The notes under the pieces are model-generated. The model was not told the DNA's origin and ran no database searches. It saw only the letters and a list, made by a program, of their open reading frames with translations. A program made the translations under genes and the position numbers. DNA of 42,009 nucleotides from Pseudonocardia halophobica (GTDB lineage: Bacteria; Actinomycetota; Actinomycetes; Mycobacteriales; Pseudonocardiaceae): contig NZ_BSFQ01000049.1 of the NCBI RefSeq assembly GCF_027922425.1, positions 1 to 42,009 on the forward strand, written 5' to 3'. Shown piece by piece: positions 32,065-40,257 of this stretch (within the stretch, counting starts at the first letter, position 1; every line of letters begins with the position of its first letter).

Positions 32065-33345
32065 ATGCGACGCCGAGTGATCGCCGGGACGCTCGTGGCG
32101 GTGGTCGTCACCGCCACGGGCGTCCTGTCCGGGGGCAGTGGCACCTACGCCCGGTACACGGACGTCGAGGCGAAACCGGGCACCGTGGGCGCCGCGACCG
32201 TGGTGATCGGGACGTCGTCCCGGGCGCCGGCGCTGAGCTACACCGGAGTCCTGCTCGGCGGCGTGTCCTCCGCCATCCTGAACGTCGTCTACACCGGCAC
32301 CACGCCGGCGCGCCTGACGCTGCAGGCCAAGCCGGCCTCGACCTACTCGTCGGCCTTCTGCACGTACTCGGCGTCGACGAGGTCCTGGTCGCGGACGACC
32401 CTGGCGACACCGATCACCTTGTCCTTTGGGGGCACGACGGTCGACTACTGCACCCTGCTCAACGGCGCCGAGGTCACGCTCGCGAGCTCGGTCGCGGCGG
32501 GCAGCACCGCCGCCGTGGCGACCTCGGCCACCTTCGGCCTGCTGAGCGGAGCGACGCCCAAGAAGGACCAGAACGTGCCGCTGCTCGTCCACGCCTACGG
32601 CGCCAGCGGCTCGGGCTTCTCCGACGTCGTGTCCGGCACCCTCGGCGTCGCGACGAGCGCGTCGCCGACCCCGCGGTCGCTGGCCGTCGTCACCACGCCG
32701 ACGAGCACAATTGCGCCCACGACCACCACCGCACCCACCGGCACGCCGGTCGCGGGCGGGGACGTGCCGGCCGAGTGCACGGCCGCCGGGATGACCGCGG
32801 CCTCCTTCGTCGAGAAGATCACGCTGACCGCGACCCGGCCGAGCTTCGACGCCGGGCGCGACCGGCCGGGCAGCGCCGGACCGTTCCTGGTCCTCGGCTC
32901 CCCGGTCGCGGACACGGTGATCGGCTCCGCGGGCGCCGACTGTGTGTCCACGGGCGACGGCGACGACGTCGTGTCCGGCGGGACGGGCGACGACGTCCTC
33001 GTGGGCGGGGCGGGCGCCGACCGCCTCTCCGGCGATGCGGGCGCCGACCGTCTCCACGGCGGACCCGGCCTCGACACGCTCGACGGCGGCGCCGGCGCCG
33101 ACCTGCTCGACGGCGGGGTCGACGGCGCGACCTGCACCACCGACGCCTCCGACACGACCACCGGCTGCCTCGCCGCGGCCGTCGAGGGCGGCGCCGACCC
33201 GACGACCACCACCTCCCCCGCCCCGGTCACCACGACGACCGCGGTCCCGACGACGATCGCGCCCGACCCGCCGCCCGGCAGCAGCGCCCCGGCGGCCGTC
33301 CCGGAGGGCTCCGCCGACCCCACCAGCTCCGCCCCACCCACCTGA
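32065..33345 (+). CDS. Secreted RTX-repeat protein with SipW-type signal peptide
   Basis: Secreted protein of 426 residues. The N terminus MRRRVIAGTLVAVVVTATGV leads into GTYARYTDVEAKPGTVGAATVVIG, a second SipW-type signal. Residues 45-200 are beta-rich and contain two Cys (C99, C129). A Thr/Pro linker (about 211-230) follows. Residues 297-350 are six consecutive RTX nonapeptides (GDGDDVVSG, GTGDDVLVG, GAGADRLSG, DAGADRLHG, GPGLDTLDG, GAGADLLDG), which fold into a calcium-binding beta roll in known proteins. A Thr/Pro/Ala-rich tail ends the protein, without sortase motif or membrane anchor. Most RTX proteins use type I secretion, so the signal peptide here is notable. Confidence 0.85.
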   Translation: MRRRVIAGTLVAVVVTATGVLSGGSGTYARYTDVEAKPGTVGAATVVIGTSSRAPALSYTGVLLGGVSSAILNVVYTGTTPARLTLQAKPASTYSSAFCTYSASTRSWSRTTLATPITLSFGGTTVDYCTLLNGAEVTLASSVAAGSTAAVATSATFGLLSGATPKKDQNVPLLVHAYGASGSGFSDVVSGTLGVATSASPTPRSLAVVTTPTSTIAPTTTTAPTGTPVAGGDVPAECTAAGMTAASFVEKITLTATRPSFDAGRDRPGSAGPFLVLGSPVADTVIGSAGADCVSTGDGDDVVSGGTGDDVLVGGAGADRLSGDAGADRLHGGPGLDTLDGGAGADLLDGGVDGATCTTDASDTTTGCLAAAVEGGADPTTTTSPAPVTTTTAVPTTIAPDPPPGSSAPAAVPEGSADPTSSAPPT

Positions 33346-33438
33346 GCGGCGGCACACAGCAGCGGCCCTGCCGGCCAGCGAAGATCACCGCCCCGGACCG
33401 ACCTCGGCCACCCACGGCCGCATCCCGTCCCGGACAGC

Positions 33439-33483
33439 GATCACCACGGAAAAGATCACCACGGAAACGATCACCACGTCGGG
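33439..33483. repeat. 15-base direct repeat, about three copies
   Basis: GATCACCACGGAAAA at 33439, GATCACCACGGAAAC at 33454, and GATCACCACG plus diverged bases at 33469. The region 33346-33524 has no gene on either strand; on the minus strand the repeat reads as a short run of hydrophobic codons (VVIVS, VVIFS, VVIAV) without a start. Confidence 0.7.
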
Positions 33484-33524
33484 AGCGGCGCAGACGATCC
33501 CCGACCGTCCACGGACCGCGGGCA

Positions 33525-34625
33525 CTACCCCCGGCTCACCTTCCCCGGCGCCCCCTCCGGCGCCGGGGAGGGCTCGCCGCGCGGCGGCGGGGCCGCGACG
33601 AGGCGGAGGGGGGCACGGGTCGTCCTGCGGCGTTCGTCGACCGCGTCGGCGAGAGCCACGACCTCGGCGACGGCCGGGGCGCGGGTCTCGGACCCGGCCG
33701 AGCGGAGGGCGGCGCGCAGCCGCTCCGCCTCCACCCGGTACGCCTCGCGCTGCTCCCACAGCCCCCGCACCGCGCTGAACAGGAACGGCACGGCCGCAGC
33801 CAGGAGCGCGGCGGTGGCGGCGAAGGTCAGTGCGACGGGCACGACGACCGCGGCCCCCGACGCCCGCACGGCATGGGAGGCGGCGAGCACGGCGAAGGCG
33901 ACCCCGACCCGGCGCAGCAGCGGGCGGTCCCGCCGCAGCCCCGCCCCGACGGCAAGCAGGCCGGCCGCGCCGGTGCCGGCCCAGGCGGCGAGGGCGGCGT
34001 CGGCGACCAGCGCGGCGGGCAGCCCGACGGAGGGGGCGAGGCCGTGCAGCGTCCCGGCGAGGGCGGCCGCGCAGGCCAGCACCGCGGCGGCGAGGGTCAC
34101 GACGGGCCGGTGCGCGGGCGACCGCCGGCGCACCGCCACCACCAGCAGGGCGACGGCGGCGAGCTGCCCCACCACGGCCACGGCCGGCCAGAGGCCCGCC
34201 GCACCGCCCAGGTCGAGCGCCACGGGCAGCGGCCCGACGAGGGCGGCCCCGCCGACCGCGGCGGCGATCCCGGCCGCGCGCCGGCTGCCGGAGGCCCGGC
34301 CGGCCACGGCGATCATCACGGCCGCCGAGATCCCCCCGGCGAACACGAGCACGGAGGCGATCCGCGCGGCCGGCAGCCCCGCGGCGTCGACGCCCCGCAC
34401 CGCGGTCCACGCGAGCCCGCCGGTCAGGGCCACCAGACCGACCTCGAGCGCGAAGGCCCGCGCGGCCACCGGCCGCACACGGAAGCGGACGGACGGGCGT
34501 GCGTCGGCACCGCGGCCGGGAACGCCGGGGCCGGCCCCGCGGCGGCGCCGGCCCGTGGGCCATGCGTCGGGGGCGGCGGGCCGCGCGGCGGGGGCGTCCG
34601 CGCGGCTCCGGGTGCTGGAAGTCAC
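33525..34625 (-). CDS. Polytopic membrane protein resembling a sensor-kinase input domain
   Basis: Protein of 366 residues. After an Arg/Pro-rich cytoplasmic leader of about 45 residues, roughly residues 55-300 are nearly continuous hydrophobic helices (about nine or ten). A charged helix, LWEQREAYRVEAERLRAALRSAG, follows, like the signalling coiled coil between a membrane sensor and a histidine kinase. However, no H-box, ATP-binding motif or other effector domain follows; the tail is short and Pro-rich. It may be a stand-alone sensor or scaffold, or the remnant of a kinase. GTG 34625 is chosen for its GAGG; a longer frame starts at 34715. No family name is assigned. Confidence 0.65.
   Translation of the reverse strand: MTSSTRSRADAPAARPAAPDAWPTGRRRRGAGPGVPGRGADARPSVRFRVRPVAARAFALEVGLVALTGGLAWTAVRGVDAAGLPAARIASVLVFAGGISAAVMIAVAGRASGSRRAAGIAAAVGGAALVGPLPVALDLGGAAGLWPAVAVVGQLAAVALLVVAVRRRSPAHRPVVTLAAAVLACAAALAGTLHGLAPSVGLPAALVADAALAAWAGTGAAGLLAVGAGLRRDRPLLRRVGVAFAVLAASHAVRASGAAVVVPVALTFAATAALLAAAVPFLFSAVRGLWEQREAYRVEAERLRAALRSAGSETRAPAVAEVVALADAVDERRRTTRAPLRLVAAPPPRGEPSPAPEGAPGKVSRG
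33543..33568. terminator. Hairpin at the 3' end of the membrane-protein gene
   Basis: CCCCGGCGCC at 33543-33552 pairs perfectly with 33559-33568 across a six-base loop. It lies inside the last codons (…PAPEGAPGK) and could act as terminator for this gene or for the RTX gene from the other side. Confidence 0.45.
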
Positions 34626-34823
34626 CGGTACCTCGGTCGTTCGACGGGCGGCCGGGCGCGGGGAGCGGGCGAGGCCGGGAGCGTCGGCTCCGCTCCCCTG
34701 TCGGCGCTCCACCACCGGCCGTTACGCAGACCGCACAGTAGCTGCCGCACAGTGACCGCCCGGACGAGCCCTCTGCGACGGACGGCCCATACTCGTTGCG
34801 GGCCAACGCCGTAGCGAGGAGGC

Positions 34824-36503
34824 TCAGGTCCGGGCGGGCAGGGCGGCCAGGGCGGTGGCGACCTCGTCGGCGAGCGCGGCGTGGCCCGCGCGCAGCGTCG
34901 CCCGATCGGCGCGGACCTCGACGATCCGCAGCCCCGGACCGGCCGGCAGCACGGCCTCGACCAGCTCCGACGGCGCGGTGACCAGCACGTGCGCGGCGCC
35001 GAGGCCGGTCGCGACCGCGGCGAGATCGGCCCGGTGCGGAGTGCCGAAGACCCGCTCGAACGACGCGGAGTGTGCCGGTGCCCCCTGCTCGAGCAGCCCG
35101 AAGATCCCGCCGCCGGAGTCGTTGAGCACCACGATCGACAGCGCCGGCCGCGGCTCGTCCGGGCCGATGAGCAGACCGGTGGTGTCGTGCAGCAGGGTCA
35201 GGTCGCCGAGCAGCGCCACCGTCGGGCCGGGATGCGTCAGCGCGGCGCCGACGGCCGTCGACACCGTCCCGTCGATCCCCGCGACCCCGCGGTTGGACAG
35301 CACGGACAGGCCGGTCCGCGGCACCGCGGCGAGCGCGACGTCCCGCACGGGGTTCGACGAGCCGAGGACCAGCCGGGAGCCGTCGGGCAGCGCGCCGACC
35401 AGCTCGCGTGCCAGCGACAGTCCTCGCGGCCCCTCGGGCAGCGCCCGGTCGAGCGCGGCGGACGCGACCTCGTCGGCCTCCCGCCAGCGCTGCACCCACG
35501 CCCGCGGTGGCGCGAGGGCCGGCACGTCGCCGACCGCCCGCACGGTGCCGGCGACGTCCGTCCACGGCGTGCCCTGCGGGTCCGCCGCGACGTAGACCTG
35601 CAGGTCGGACGCGGCGAGCAGGCGCGCGACGGACCGGTGCAGGGTCGGTCGCCCGACGACGAGCACCTGCCGCGGCCGCGGCGGGCCGCCGGGTGCCCCG
35701 AGCAGCCAGGGCCCGCTGCGCAGGGCGTGCGGCCACAGCGGCGACGACGGCTCGGCGACGATCGGGGCCCCGCCCAGCAGTGCCGGGTCGACCCCCGCCC
35801 CGCCACCGGCGATCACGAGGGTCGGCGCCGAGGGGTCCAGCGGCAGCGGCGGCGCGGTCCGGCGCGCCGGCGGCACCACCGTCCAGGGGGCGCCGTCGGG
35901 GCGCCCGGGCGGAACCTCCGCGGCCGGGTCGGGAACCAGCGGCTCGGCGAACGGGATGTTCAGGTGGACCGGACCCGGCGGCTCGCCGAGGGCGCCGGTC
36001 GCCGCGGCCACGATGCGGTCGACGGCGGCGCGCCACCGTCCCGGCTCCCCGGGCGCGAGCCGGGCGACGGCCAGGGTGCCGGCCCGGCGGACGGCCCCGC
36101 CGAAGATCCCCTGCTGCTCGATCGTCTGGCTGGCGCCGGTGCCGACCAGCTCCGGGGGCCGGTCCGCGGTGAGCGCGAGCACCGGGACCCCCGAGTGCGA
36201 GGCCTCGAGCACCGCCGGGTGCAGGTTCGCGACGGCGGTGCCCGAGGTCGTGACCACCGGGACCGGGCGGCCGGAGCCGAGCGCCAGGCCGAGCGCGAGG
36301 AACCCGCCCGTGCGCTCGTCGATCCGCACGTGCAGGCGCAGCCGGCCGGCCGCGTCGGCCGCGTGCAGGGCGAAGGCGAGCGGCGCGTTGCGCGACCCCG
36401 GGCACAGGACCGCGTCGGTGACGCCGAGGCGCACCAGCTCGTCCACGACCACGCGGGCCTGGACGGGCCCTGCCGCGGGGTCGCTCGTCGGTGCCGGGTT
36501 CAC
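34824..36503 (-). CDS. menD: 2-succinyl-5-enolpyruvyl-6-hydroxy-3-cyclohexene-1-carboxylate synthase
   Basis: Thiamine-diphosphate enzyme of 559 residues that joins isochorismate and 2-oxoglutarate (with decarboxylation) in menaquinone synthesis, cytoplasmic. Conserved MenD segments: LVRLGVTDAVLCPGSRNAPLAFAL, the catalytic-glutamate region RIDERTGGFLALGLALG, VTTSGTAVANLHPAVLEASHSGVPVLALTADRPPEL, SNRGVAGIDGTVSTAVGAAL, and the TPP/Mg motif LLGDLTLLHDTTGL…VVLNDSGGGIFGLLEQG. A TAGGGT box ends seven bases before GTG 36503, so the transcript is probably leaderless. It supplies the step after menF. Confidence 0.95.
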   Translation of the reverse strand: MNPAPTSDPAAGPVQARVVVDELVRLGVTDAVLCPGSRNAPLAFALHAADAAGRLRLHVRIDERTGGFLALGLALGSGRPVPVVTTSGTAVANLHPAVLEASHSGVPVLALTADRPPELVGTGASQTIEQQGIFGGAVRRAGTLAVARLAPGEPGRWRAAVDRIVAAATGALGEPPGPVHLNIPFAEPLVPDPAAEVPPGRPDGAPWTVVPPARRTAPPLPLDPSAPTLVIAGGGAGVDPALLGGAPIVAEPSSPLWPHALRSGPWLLGAPGGPPRPRQVLVVGRPTLHRSVARLLAASDLQVYVAADPQGTPWTDVAGTVRAVGDVPALAPPRAWVQRWREADEVASAALDRALPEGPRGLSLARELVGALPDGSRLVLGSSNPVRDVALAAVPRTGLSVLSNRGVAGIDGTVSTAVGAALTHPGPTVALLGDLTLLHDTTGLLIGPDEPRPALSIVVLNDSGGGIFGLLEQGAPAHSASFERVFGTPHRADLAAVATGLGAAHVLVTAPSELVEAVLPAGPGLRIVEVRADRATLRAGHAALADEVATALAALPART

Positions 36504-36510
36504 GCCTCCG

Positions 36511-36516
36511 ACCCTA
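36511..36516 (-). promoter_or_regulatory. -10 box of a leaderless menD transcript
   Basis: TAGGGT on the minus strand, seven bases before GTG 36503. A GGAGG in the spacer is only one base from the GTG and too close to serve as ribosome site. Confidence 0.6.
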
Positions 36517-36564
36517 TGTCGCCACCCGCCGGTCCCGCCGTGCTCCGCTGCTCACACCACCCCG

Positions 36565-37281
36565 TCACATCGGGAACAGCTCGAAGCCGACGGCCAGGTC
36601 CGCGCCCGGGAACTGCTGCGCGACCGCCTCGGCGTGCGACCGCAGGTAGGTCGCCGGGTCGGCCATCACGTCGTCGCCGAGCGCGGCCAGGTAGGCCCGG
36701 TGGGCGGACAGCGACGCGACTGCCCGGTCGAACACCGGCCCGATGTCGACGGCGTGGGTGGGCTCGGGCACGCCGGTCGCGGCGAGGTACCGCACGTCCG
36801 TCCACGGGTCGCCGCCCGCGCCGGGGAAGACCCAGCGGTTGCCCGCGTCGCGGCAGGCGTCGAGGACGGCGCGCCCGGTGTGGACGTGGTCGGCCATGTT
36901 GAGCCAGCCGCCCGGCCAGCGGTCGGCGAAGTTCCCCGTGACGACCAGCTCGGGCCGGCGCCGCCGGATCACCGCGGCGATGTCGCGGCGCAGCGGGAGC
37001 CCGTACTCGACCACACCGTCCGGATGGTCGAGGAACTCCACCTCCGCGACCCCGACGGCGGCGCAGGCCGCCCGCTGCTCGGCCTCCCGCAGCGGCCCGG
37101 CCTCCACGGGCGGGATCGTGTCGATGCCCGCCTCGCCCCGGGTGACCAGCAGGTACGTCACCTCCTTGCCCGCCTCCGTCCAGCAGGCGACGGCGCCCGA
37201 CCCGCCGTACTCCATGTCGTCGGGGTGTGCGACCACGACGAGGGCGCGCGACCAGTCGTCGGGGAAGGGCTGGAGCGTCAT
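36565..37281 (-). CDS. PIG-L/LmbE-family deacetylase
   Basis: Zinc-dependent N-deacetylase fold, 238 residues. The metal motif AHPDD is in ALVVVAHPDDMEYGGSG, the third metal ligand is in the NMADHVHTGRAVLDA segment, and LVTRGEAG is also family-typical. Members act on GlcNAc-inositol, mycothiol conjugates, GlcNAc-malate or glycopeptides. This one is not obviously MshB or Mca, and its substrate is unknown. ATG 37281 is preferred over GTG 37287. It is divergent from the ABC-F gene with only 32 bases between starts, so the two promoters must overlap. Confidence 0.85.
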   Translation of the reverse strand: MTLQPFPDDWSRALVVVAHPDDMEYGGSGAVACWTEAGKEVTYLLVTRGEAGIDTIPPVEAGPLREAEQRAACAAVGVAEVEFLDHPDGVVEYGLPLRRDIAAVIRRRRPELVVTGNFADRWPGGWLNMADHVHTGRAVLDACRDAGNRWVFPGAGGDPWTDVRYLAATGVPEPTHAVDIGPVFDRAVASLSAHRAYLAALGDDVMADPATYLRSHAEAVAQQFPGADLAVGFELFPM

Positions 37282-37297
37282 GCGCACATCGTCCCCG

Positions 37298-37303
37298 TAC
37301 CCT
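37298..37303 (+). promoter_or_regulatory. -10 box for the ABC-F gene
   Basis: TACCCT, ten bases before ATG 37314, which gives a leader of only a few bases. It lies in the shared 32-base divergent region with the deacetylase gene. Confidence 0.4.
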
Positions 37304-37313
37304 CGGCGATGTC

Positions 37314-38960
37314 ATGAGCGCGACCCTCCGGGCCACGGGCCTGTCCGCCGGGCACGGTGCCCGCGTCCTGTTCAGCGGCCTGGACCTCGTGGTCGCGCCC
37401 GGCGACGTCGTCGGGCTCGTCGGGGTGAACGGCGCCGGCAAGTCCACCCTGCTGCGCCTGCTCGCCGGCGAGCAGCCGGGTGGGTGGGGAGGCGACGCCG
37501 AGGGCGAGGTCACCCTCGGCCCGCCCGACGCGACGGTCGGCCACCTGCCGCAGGAACCGGAGCGCCGCCCGGGCGAGAGCGTGGCGCAGTACCTGGCCCG
37601 CCGCACCGGGGTGGCGGCCGCGCAGGTCGCGATGGACGCCGCGGCCGAGGAGCTCGGCGCGGGCGGGGACGGGGAGAGGTACGCCGCGGCCCTCGACCGC
37701 TGGCTCGCCCTCGGCGGCGCGGACCTCGACGAGCGGGCCGGCGAGGTGGCTGCCGAGGTCGGCCTCGGCGTGCCGCTCGACGCCCCCATGACGGCACTGT
37801 CCGGCGGCCAGGCCGCGCGCGCCGGGCTGGCCGCGCTGCTGCTCTCCCGCTACGACGTGCTGCTCCTCGACGAGCCCACCAACGACCTCGACCTCGACGG
37901 CCTGGAGCGGCTGGAGAAGTTCGTCCAGGGTCTGCGGAGCCCGGCCGTGATCGTGAGCCACGACCGCGAGTTCCTCGCCCGCACCGTCAACCGGATCGTG
38001 GAGCTGGACCTGCACCAGCGGCAGGTCGGGGTCTACGACGGCGGCTACGACAGCTACCTGGTCGAGCGCGAGATTGCCCGCCGGCACGCCCGCGAGGCCT
38101 ACGAGGAGTACGACGACAAGCTCGGCGCGCTGAAGGACCGCGCGCAGATGCAGCGCAACTGGATGGCCCAGGGCGTGCGCAACGCGCGGCGGAAGTCGAA
38201 GGACAACGACAAGAACGTCAGGGCCAAGCGCGCGGAGACCAGCGAGAAGCAGGCCGCCAAGGCCCGGCAGACCCAGCGCGCGATCGAGCGGCTGGACGTC
38301 GTCGAGGAGCCCCGCAAGGAGTGGGACCTGCGGATGACGATCGCCGCGGCCCCCCGGTCCGGGGCGGTCGCCGCGCGGCTCGACGGCGCCGTCGTCCGCC
38401 GGGGCGACTTCGTCCTCGGCCCGGTCACGGCGCAGGTCGACTGGGCGGACCGGGTGATCGTCACCGGGGCGAACGGGGCCGGGAAGTCCACGCTGCTCGG
38501 CGCCCTGCTCGGGCGGATCCCGGTCGACGAGGGCTCCGCCGGGCTCGGGGCGGGCGTGACCGTCGGCGAGATCGACCAGGCCCGCGGGCTCTTCCTCGGC
38601 GACGAGCCGCTGGTCACGGCGTTCGGCCGGGCGGTGCCGGACTGGCCCGAGTCCGAGGTGCGCACGCTGCTGGCCAAGTTCGGGCTGTCGAAGGAGCACG
38701 TGCCGCGGCCCGCCTCGTCGCTCTCCCCCGGCGAGCGCACCCGGGCGGCGCTGGCACTGCTGCAGGCCCGCGAGGTGAACCTGCTGGTGCTCGACGAGCC
38801 CACCAACCACCTCGACCTCCCCGCGATCGAGCAGCTCGAGCAGGCCCTCGACGCCTTCCCCGGCACGGTCCTGCTGGTCACGCACGACCGCCGGATGCTC
38901 GACACGGTCCGCGCCACCCGCCGGTGGCGCGTCGAGGAAGGCCGCCTCACCGAGGCCTGA
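37314..38960 (+). CDS. ABC-F family ATPase
   Basis: Cytoplasmic duplicated ATPase of 548 residues without membrane helices; ABC-F proteins act on the ribosome, as translation factors or antibiotic-protection factors. Domain 1: Walker A GVNGAGKST, signature LSGGQAARAG, Walker B LLLLDEPTNDLDL. The linker (about 245-320) is Lys/Arg-rich (NARRKSKDNDKNVRAKRAE), as expected for the P-site interaction segment. Domain 2: Walker A GANGAGKST, signature LSPGERTRAAL, Walker B LLVLDEPTNHLDL. Whether it is a housekeeping factor or confers resistance cannot be told from the sequence. Confidence 0.9.
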   Translation: MSATLRATGLSAGHGARVLFSGLDLVVAPGDVVGLVGVNGAGKSTLLRLLAGEQPGGWGGDAEGEVTLGPPDATVGHLPQEPERRPGESVAQYLARRTGVAAAQVAMDAAAEELGAGGDGERYAAALDRWLALGGADLDERAGEVAAEVGLGVPLDAPMTALSGGQAARAGLAALLLSRYDVLLLDEPTNDLDLDGLERLEKFVQGLRSPAVIVSHDREFLARTVNRIVELDLHQRQVGVYDGGYDSYLVEREIARRHAREAYEEYDDKLGALKDRAQMQRNWMAQGVRNARRKSKDNDKNVRAKRAETSEKQAAKARQTQRAIERLDVVEEPRKEWDLRMTIAAAPRSGAVAARLDGAVVRRGDFVLGPVTAQVDWADRVIVTGANGAGKSTLLGALLGRIPVDEGSAGLGAGVTVGEIDQARGLFLGDEPLVTAFGRAVPDWPESEVRTLLAKFGLSKEHVPRPASSLSPGERTRAALALLQAREVNLLVLDEPTNHLDLPAIEQLEQALDAFPGTVLLVTHDRRMLDTVRATRRWRVEEGRLTEA

Positions 38961-38989
38961 TTCATTGCGCGACCGGGCGGGATCGGCCC

Positions 38990-39018
38990 TTGCGCCTTCT
39001 GTCAGTTCTCGCTAACGT
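38990..39018 (+). promoter_or_regulatory. Promoter of the VOC/ArsR operon
   Basis: TTGCGC at 38990-38995, a 17-base spacer, and TAACGT at 39013-39018. The -10 lies inside the palindrome at 39009-39024, so a bound repressor would block polymerase. Confidence 0.55.
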
Positions 39019-39024
39019 TAGCGA
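39009..39024. promoter_or_regulatory. 16-base perfect palindrome, probable operator
   Basis: TCGCTAACGTTAGCGA is perfectly self-complementary. It overlaps the -10 and lies 30 bases before the first gene. The ArsR-type regulator encoded second in the operon is the natural candidate to bind it; TetR-type binding is an alternative. Confidence 0.65.
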
Positions 39025-39053
39025 ACACGCACAGAACAACTCGGGAGGTCGTC

Positions 39054-39428
39054 ATGGGAAACCCGGTCGCGATGTTCGAGATCGTCAGCACCGACCCCAG
39101 CCGGTTGGGCCGCTTCTACGGCGAGCTCTTCGGCTGGACCGTGAACGCCGACCCCGCCTGGGGCGGCTACGGGCTCGTCGACACGCACTCGGAGCCCGGA
39201 CCGCTGATGGGCGGGATCGGGCCGTCGTACCAGCCCGGGGACACAGGCGTGAAGTTCTACGTCGGGGTCGACGACCTCGGCGCCTGGCTCGGCAAGGCCG
39301 AGGGGCTCGGGGCGTCCCGGCTGGTGGAGCCCACCGACCTGCCCGAGGGGTACGGCTCGTTCGCGATGTTCGCCGACCCGGACGGCAACACGGTCGGCCT
39401 GTGGGCGGGACCGACGGGGGGATCGTGA
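39054..39428 (+). CDS. VOC-family (glyoxalase-like) protein
   Basis: Small vicinal-oxygen-chelate protein of 124 residues. It starts NPVAMFEIVSTDPSRLGRFYGELFGWTV and ends with YGSFAMFADPDGNTVGLW, the usual first and last strands of the fold. Members include glyoxalases, dioxygenases and binding proteins for bleomycin-like compounds; the role here is unknown. It is the first gene of an operon, with GGAGG six bases before ATG 39054. Its stop overlaps the ArsR gene start by four bases. Confidence 0.85.
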   Translation: MGNPVAMFEIVSTDPSRLGRFYGELFGWTVNADPAWGGYGLVDTHSEPGPLMGGIGPSYQPGDTGVKFYVGVDDLGAWLGKAEGLGASRLVEPTDLPEGYGSFAMFADPDGNTVGLWAGPTGGS

Positions 39429-39751
39429 CCTCTCCCGCCCCGCTCGACGACCGGGTCGGGGCCATGCTCCGGGCCCTCGCCGAGCCGCGCCGCCGGGCGA
39501 TCCTGCGGCTGGTCGCCACCACCGAACGCGCGGCCGGCGAGATCGCCGCGGAGTTCGAGGTGTCCCGCACGGCCGTCAGCCAGCACCTCACCGTGCTGAA
39601 GGAGTCCGGGCTGATCGCGGAGCGCCGCGAGGGCACCCGCCGGCTGTACCGTGCCCGGCGGGAGGCGGTCCGCGAGCTGCAGGCGGCCCTCGACGGCATC
39701 TGGTCCGACGCGCTCGACCGGGCGCGCGCCCTCGTGGAGGAGGAGTCGTGA
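39425..39751 (+). CDS. ArsR/SmtB-family transcriptional repressor
   Basis: Winged-helix regulator of 108 residues. The DNA-binding core is LAEPRRRAILRLVATTERAAGEIAAEFEVSRTAVSQHLTVLKESGLIAERREGTRRLYRA, a typical ArsR fold. No metal-binding CxC or His cluster is present, so it is of the class that senses something other than heavy metals. It is encoded in an operon with SRPBCC and VOC genes, a recurrent actinobacterial grouping. GTGA overlaps occur at both ends. It probably represses its own operon through the palindrome at 39009-39024. Confidence 0.88.
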   Translation: MTSPAPLDDRVGAMLRALAEPRRRAILRLVATTERAAGEIAAEFEVSRTAVSQHLTVLKESGLIAERREGTRRLYRARREAVRELQAALDGIWSDALDRARALVEEES

Positions 39752-40257
39752 GCAGCGAGACCTACGGCGAGGTGGTCGACCTCGCCCGCCCACCCATCCA
39801 CCGTTCGACCGTCGTGGCGGCGGCCCGGGAGCGCACGTTCCGCGTGTTCGTCGACCGGCTCGCCGAGTGGTGGCCCCTCGACCCGTTCTCCCTCGGCGGC
39901 AGCGACCGGATCGCCTCGGTGACCGTCGACCGCCGGGTCGGCGGCACGGTCACCGAGCACTGGCACGACGGCAGCAGCCACGACTGGGGCACGCTGCTGG
40001 CCTGGGACCCGCCGGTCGGGCTGACGATGACGTGGAACGTCACCGGCACCCCGACCGAGGTCGAGCTGCGGTTCGTCGCCCTGGACGGGACCACCACCCG
40101 GGTGGACCTCGAGCACCGGGGCTGGGAGCGGCTCTCGCTCGAGGAGCTGCGGGCCGCGTGCGCGCTGCCCGGGGGCTACTCCGGCGGCGCCTTCGAGCGC
40201 GGCTGGGCCACGATCCTCGGCGCCTTCGCCGACGCCGTGCGGGAGGACGCACCGTGA
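39748..40257 (+). CDS. SRPBCC (AHSA1-like) domain protein
   Basis: Hydrophobic-ligand-binding fold of 169 residues. The AHSA1-type pattern is visible: STVVAAARERTFRVFVDRLAEWWP, GGTVTEHWHDGSSHDWGTLLAWDPPVGLTMTW, and VELRFVALDGTTTRVDLEHRGWERL. Such proteins often act with an ArsR regulator in the same operon; the ligand is unknown. GTG start at 39748 overlaps the ArsR stop by four bases. Confidence 0.85.
   Translation: MSSETYGEVVDLARPPIHRSTVVAAARERTFRVFVDRLAEWWPLDPFSLGGSDRIASVTVDRRVGGTVTEHWHDGSSHDWGTLLAWDPPVGLTMTWNVTGTPTEVELRFVALDGTTTRVDLEHRGWERLSLEELRAACALPGGYSGGAFERGWATILGAFADAVREDAP

Noticed and set aside
33385..36405. 1006-codon minus-strand frame
   Set aside because: It overlaps menD and the membrane-protein gene in a different frame, is Arg/Ala/Gly-rich and has no domain; it is a typical GC-rich shadow.
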